Below are positions 8,070-9,171 of a DNA stretch of 9,171 nt, piece after piece (position 1 is the stretch's first letter; each line of letters opens with the position of its first letter). A program made the position numbers and the translations under genes. Under the pieces are notes generated by a model, which was not told where the DNA came from, made no database searches, and was given only the letters and a program-made list of their open reading frames with translations. The DNA is from Bacteroidaceae bacterium. Lineage in GTDB: Bacteria; Bacteroidota; Bacteroidia; Bacteroidales; Bacteroidaceae. Where the stretch lies: positions 1-9,171 of the forward strand of contig JAEEOD010000168.1 in NCBI GenBank assembly GCA_016284115.1, written 5' to 3'.

Positions 8070-8314
8070 AGTCTAATCTTGATGCCCGCATTGGCAACAA
8101 ATCCATCGAGAGGTGCATAGATATCACGCCATTCGGGGTTGGTGCGTGAGCCAGTATAAATGGTGTCGAAGCGGGTTTGAAGGGCATCGGTGAAATTCTC
8201 GAAATTTACAAAGACAGAAAAATGCCGCCAACTCTTCTCAGCCATGAAACCACAGTTCCAATATGACTGTCCACGCTTTCCGTCGCTGAGCCATTGTGGA
8301 CTAAAGTAATAGGC
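8066..8314 (-). pseudogene. C-terminal remnant of a TonB-dependent outer-membrane receptor
   Basis: About 80 codons in the frame ending at the TAG at 8066-8068 match the last beta-strands of Bacteroidota TonB-dependent receptors: a YYFSPQWL segment, then HFSVFVNFENFTD, QTRFDTIYTGS and RDIYAPLDGF, ending in the aromatic/hydrophobic terminal strand GIKIRL. A full receptor has roughly 700-1,000 residues, so the plug and most of the barrel are missing. Its upstream end abuts, in a different frame, the start of an unrelated secreted hydrolase near 8310-8322. It cannot make a working receptor. The frame is open upstream to a Met at 8356, but those extra residues are the hydrolase sequence read out of frame. 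Its stop codon overlaps the CE15 gene's stop on the opposite strand. Confidence 0.8.
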
Positions 8315-8534
8315 CTCCTCCGTAACCGTGCAACACAAAAACAAGCGGTGCATCATTCTGTAGGCCTTCGGGCAAGAACATCGTAAAATGACGCCACGTT
8401 CCGTTAACCTTCAACGAATCGTTAACGAAACTCTCGCCTCTTGCAGGGATAATGCATAGAGTGAAGAGACAAATAACCGTCCCCAGCACTCTGTAGACGC
8501 CACAAATCAATCTATTGATCATAGTTACAGCCAT
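8315..8534 (-). pseudogene. Truncated N-terminus of a PHB-depolymerase/feruloyl-esterase-like (LpqC/CE1-type) secreted hydrolase
   Basis: The frame begins at ATG 8534 (ATG 8522 and GTG 8549 are alternatives). It encodes a hydrophobic signal peptide ending near PARGES, then a strand region with GTWRHFTMFLPEG and the oxyanion-hole motif PLVFVLHGYGG of the LpqC/esterase-PHB family. Immediately after that motif the homology stops; this frame adds four residues and ends at 8301-8303. The catalytic Ser, Asp and His of the family, which come later, are absent, so the product should be inactive. The start lies only 5-32 bases past the stop of the ABM lipoprotein gene, suggesting the intact ancestor was in the same operon. 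The family call rests on a short segment. Confidence 0.7.
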
Positions 8535-8554
8535 TTGGTCGTCATTCACAATCC

Positions 8555-8956
8555 TTATTTTCTGATAAACTGATTCTCAGTTTCAGGTGTTTCTGCACTT
8601 GTATAGCGTTCTACAGTCATGTGAAGGTCGTACTTCTCACGAAGTGTGGCGATAGTTGTCATCATGGGCGATGCGTGATGCACATCAATGGCTTCTTGAT
8701 TAGCCCAACTATCTATGAGCAGGATGGTCTCAGGATCATCTAACGACTGGAAATATTCATATCGCAAATTACCCTCCTCTGCCCTAATAGCAGCAACAGT
8801 ACCACTGGAAATCATTTCTTCAGCAAACTTCATGTCATTCCCATTTGTGCCAGTATACCTCAAATTAACTGTGATTGACATGTTCTGTTCTTGTTTATCT
8901 CCGCTGCATCCTACAAAAAGCAAGAAAGCGGACAATATTATTATTACTCGTTTCAT
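8555..8956 (-). CDS. ABM-domain (antibiotic biosynthesis monooxygenase / YgiN-like) lipoprotein
   Basis: A 133-residue protein with a lipoprotein signal: MKRVIIILSAFLLFVGC, with Cys17 the lipidation site. The mature part holds one small ferredoxin-like dimeric alpha+beta barrel domain of the ABM family: EEMISSGTVAAIRAEEGN (47-63 region), the YEYFQS strand, ILLIDSWANQEAIDVHH (His93-His94) and SPMM, ending in TVERY. Cytoplasmic relatives act as quinol or anthrone-type monooxygenases without cofactors or as heme-binding proteins. Membrane-anchored versions are common in Bacteroidota, with unproven function. ATG 8956 is preferred over the in-frame upstream Met at 8995 because it puts the basic n-region and lipobox at the right distance. 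It precedes the truncated hydrolase by only a few bases. An enzymatic link to the peptide synthetase is possible but unsupported. Confidence 0.82.
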   Translation of the reverse strand: MKRVIIILSAFLLFVGCSGDKQEQNMSITVNLRYTGTNGNDMKFAEEMISSGTVAAIRAEEGNLRYEYFQSLDDPETILLIDSWANQEAIDVHHASPMMTTIATLREKYDLHMTVERYTSAETPETENQFIRK

Positions 8957-9003
8957 ATTGTTGTTCTTTGCAATGATAACCACTTTTAAATACAACCTTT
9001 GTT

Positions 9004-9036
9004 TATATATCTATTTTCGCATCGATAGATTATATA
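9004..9036. repeat. AT-rich inverted repeat between the glycosyltransferase-like and ABM genes
   Basis: TATATATCTAT (9004-9014) pairs with ATAGATTATATA (9025-9036, one bulged T) around a 10-base loop. It lies just past the stop of the upstream gene on the minus strand. There is no following T-run, so it is not a standard rho-independent terminator. It may still mark a transcript end or sit near the ABM gene promoter. Confidence 0.35.
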
Positions 9037-9046
9037 CAAAAAGCAT

Positions 9047-9171
9047 TCAGTTTACTATGTGAATCAAATAATTAGCTGCATTATACGTACCGCTTTCTTT
9101 TTGAAGTAGCCCAGCCATTCTTTCTACGTTATGAAGCAGTTGAGGGTCTTGCAACTCGTCAATAGCTCTGA
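9047..9171 (-). CDS. C-terminal end of a probable GT1/MGT-type glycosyltransferase (partial)
   Basis: The last 40 codons of a minus-strand gene enter from the right edge and stop at TGA 9047-9049. The visible tail, AIDELQDPQLLHNVERMAGLLQKE followed by SGTYNAANYLIHIVN in a slightly longer run, resembles the C-terminal helices of UDP-sugar glycosyltransferases of the GT1/MGT type, in which an amphipathic helix (NVERMAGLLQKE) is followed by a gly-x-x-x-ala pattern and a last hydrophobic helix. No catalytic or nucleotide-binding motif is inside the window, so the call is tentative. About 90 bases separate it from the ABM lipoprotein gene. Confidence 0.42.
   Translation of the reverse strand, partial: RAIDELQDPQLLHNVERMAGLLQKESGTYNAANYLIHIVN

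Noticed and set aside
8066..8549. One gene with a single frameshift
   Set aside because: The two sides belong to unrelated families (hydrolase N-terminus, TonB receptor C-terminus), so a frameshift alone cannot explain the join.
8957..8995. Upstream in-frame Met start for the ABM protein
   Set aside because: It would add 13 residues before the basic n-region and spoil a standard lipoprotein signal peptide; the ATG at 8956 fits better.
9004..9036. Rho-independent terminator
   Set aside because: The stem is almost all A-T and no T-run follows on either strand.
8715..9062. A 115-codon open frame on the plus strand
   Set aside because: It overlaps the ABM lipoprotein gene antisense and runs through its upstream region; no protein family is recognised.

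Overview
The window looks like Bacteroidota DNA, most likely a Prevotella-like Bacteroidales from gut or rumen. The evidence is moderate GC, AT-rich intergenic DNA, copies of the Bacteroidota -7 element (TAnnTTTG), start sites without clear Shine-Dalgarno sequences, and protein families typical of that group. The genus is inferred from style, not from a marker gene.

Left half (1-6612, minus strand): a two-gene operon. Transcription starts near 6640 and first reads a 583-residue protein that joins a MATE-type multidrug/oligosaccharide exporter to a C-terminal GHKL/anti-sigma-type ATPase domain. After 28 bases comes a very large non-ribosomal peptide synthetase (NRPS) gene. It stays open for 1,610 codons and runs off the left edge. 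The visible order is C-A-PCP-C-A(partial). The logical reading is a biosynthetic gene cluster in which the synthetase makes a small peptide and the MATE protein exports it. The ATPase domain on the exporter is the unusual part. The product is unknown.

Middle (6613-6833): a 221-base AT-rich divergent intergenic region. It has an identical TATATTTG box facing each way and a 13-base palindrome between them. To the right, on the plus strand, is a secreted CE15-type glucuronoyl esterase (6834-8069), an enzyme of lignin-hemicellulose ester cleavage.

Right end (8066-9171, minus strand): the C-terminal end of a probable glycosyltransferase (cut by the window edge), a small lipoprotein with an antibiotic-biosynthesis-monooxygenase (ABM) domain, and then a gene scar. 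In the scar the first ~70 codons of a PHB-depolymerase/feruloyl-esterase-like secreted hydrolase are joined, out of frame, to the last ~80 codons of a TonB-dependent outer-membrane receptor. This looks like an internal deletion that removed the catalytic part of one gene and most of another. The scar ends tail-to-tail with the esterase gene, their stop codons overlapping. The right half therefore resembles an eroded carbohydrate-uptake neighbourhood lying next to a secondary-metabolite operon.

No tRNA, rRNA, CRISPR array, insertion sequence or convincing rho-independent terminator was seen.
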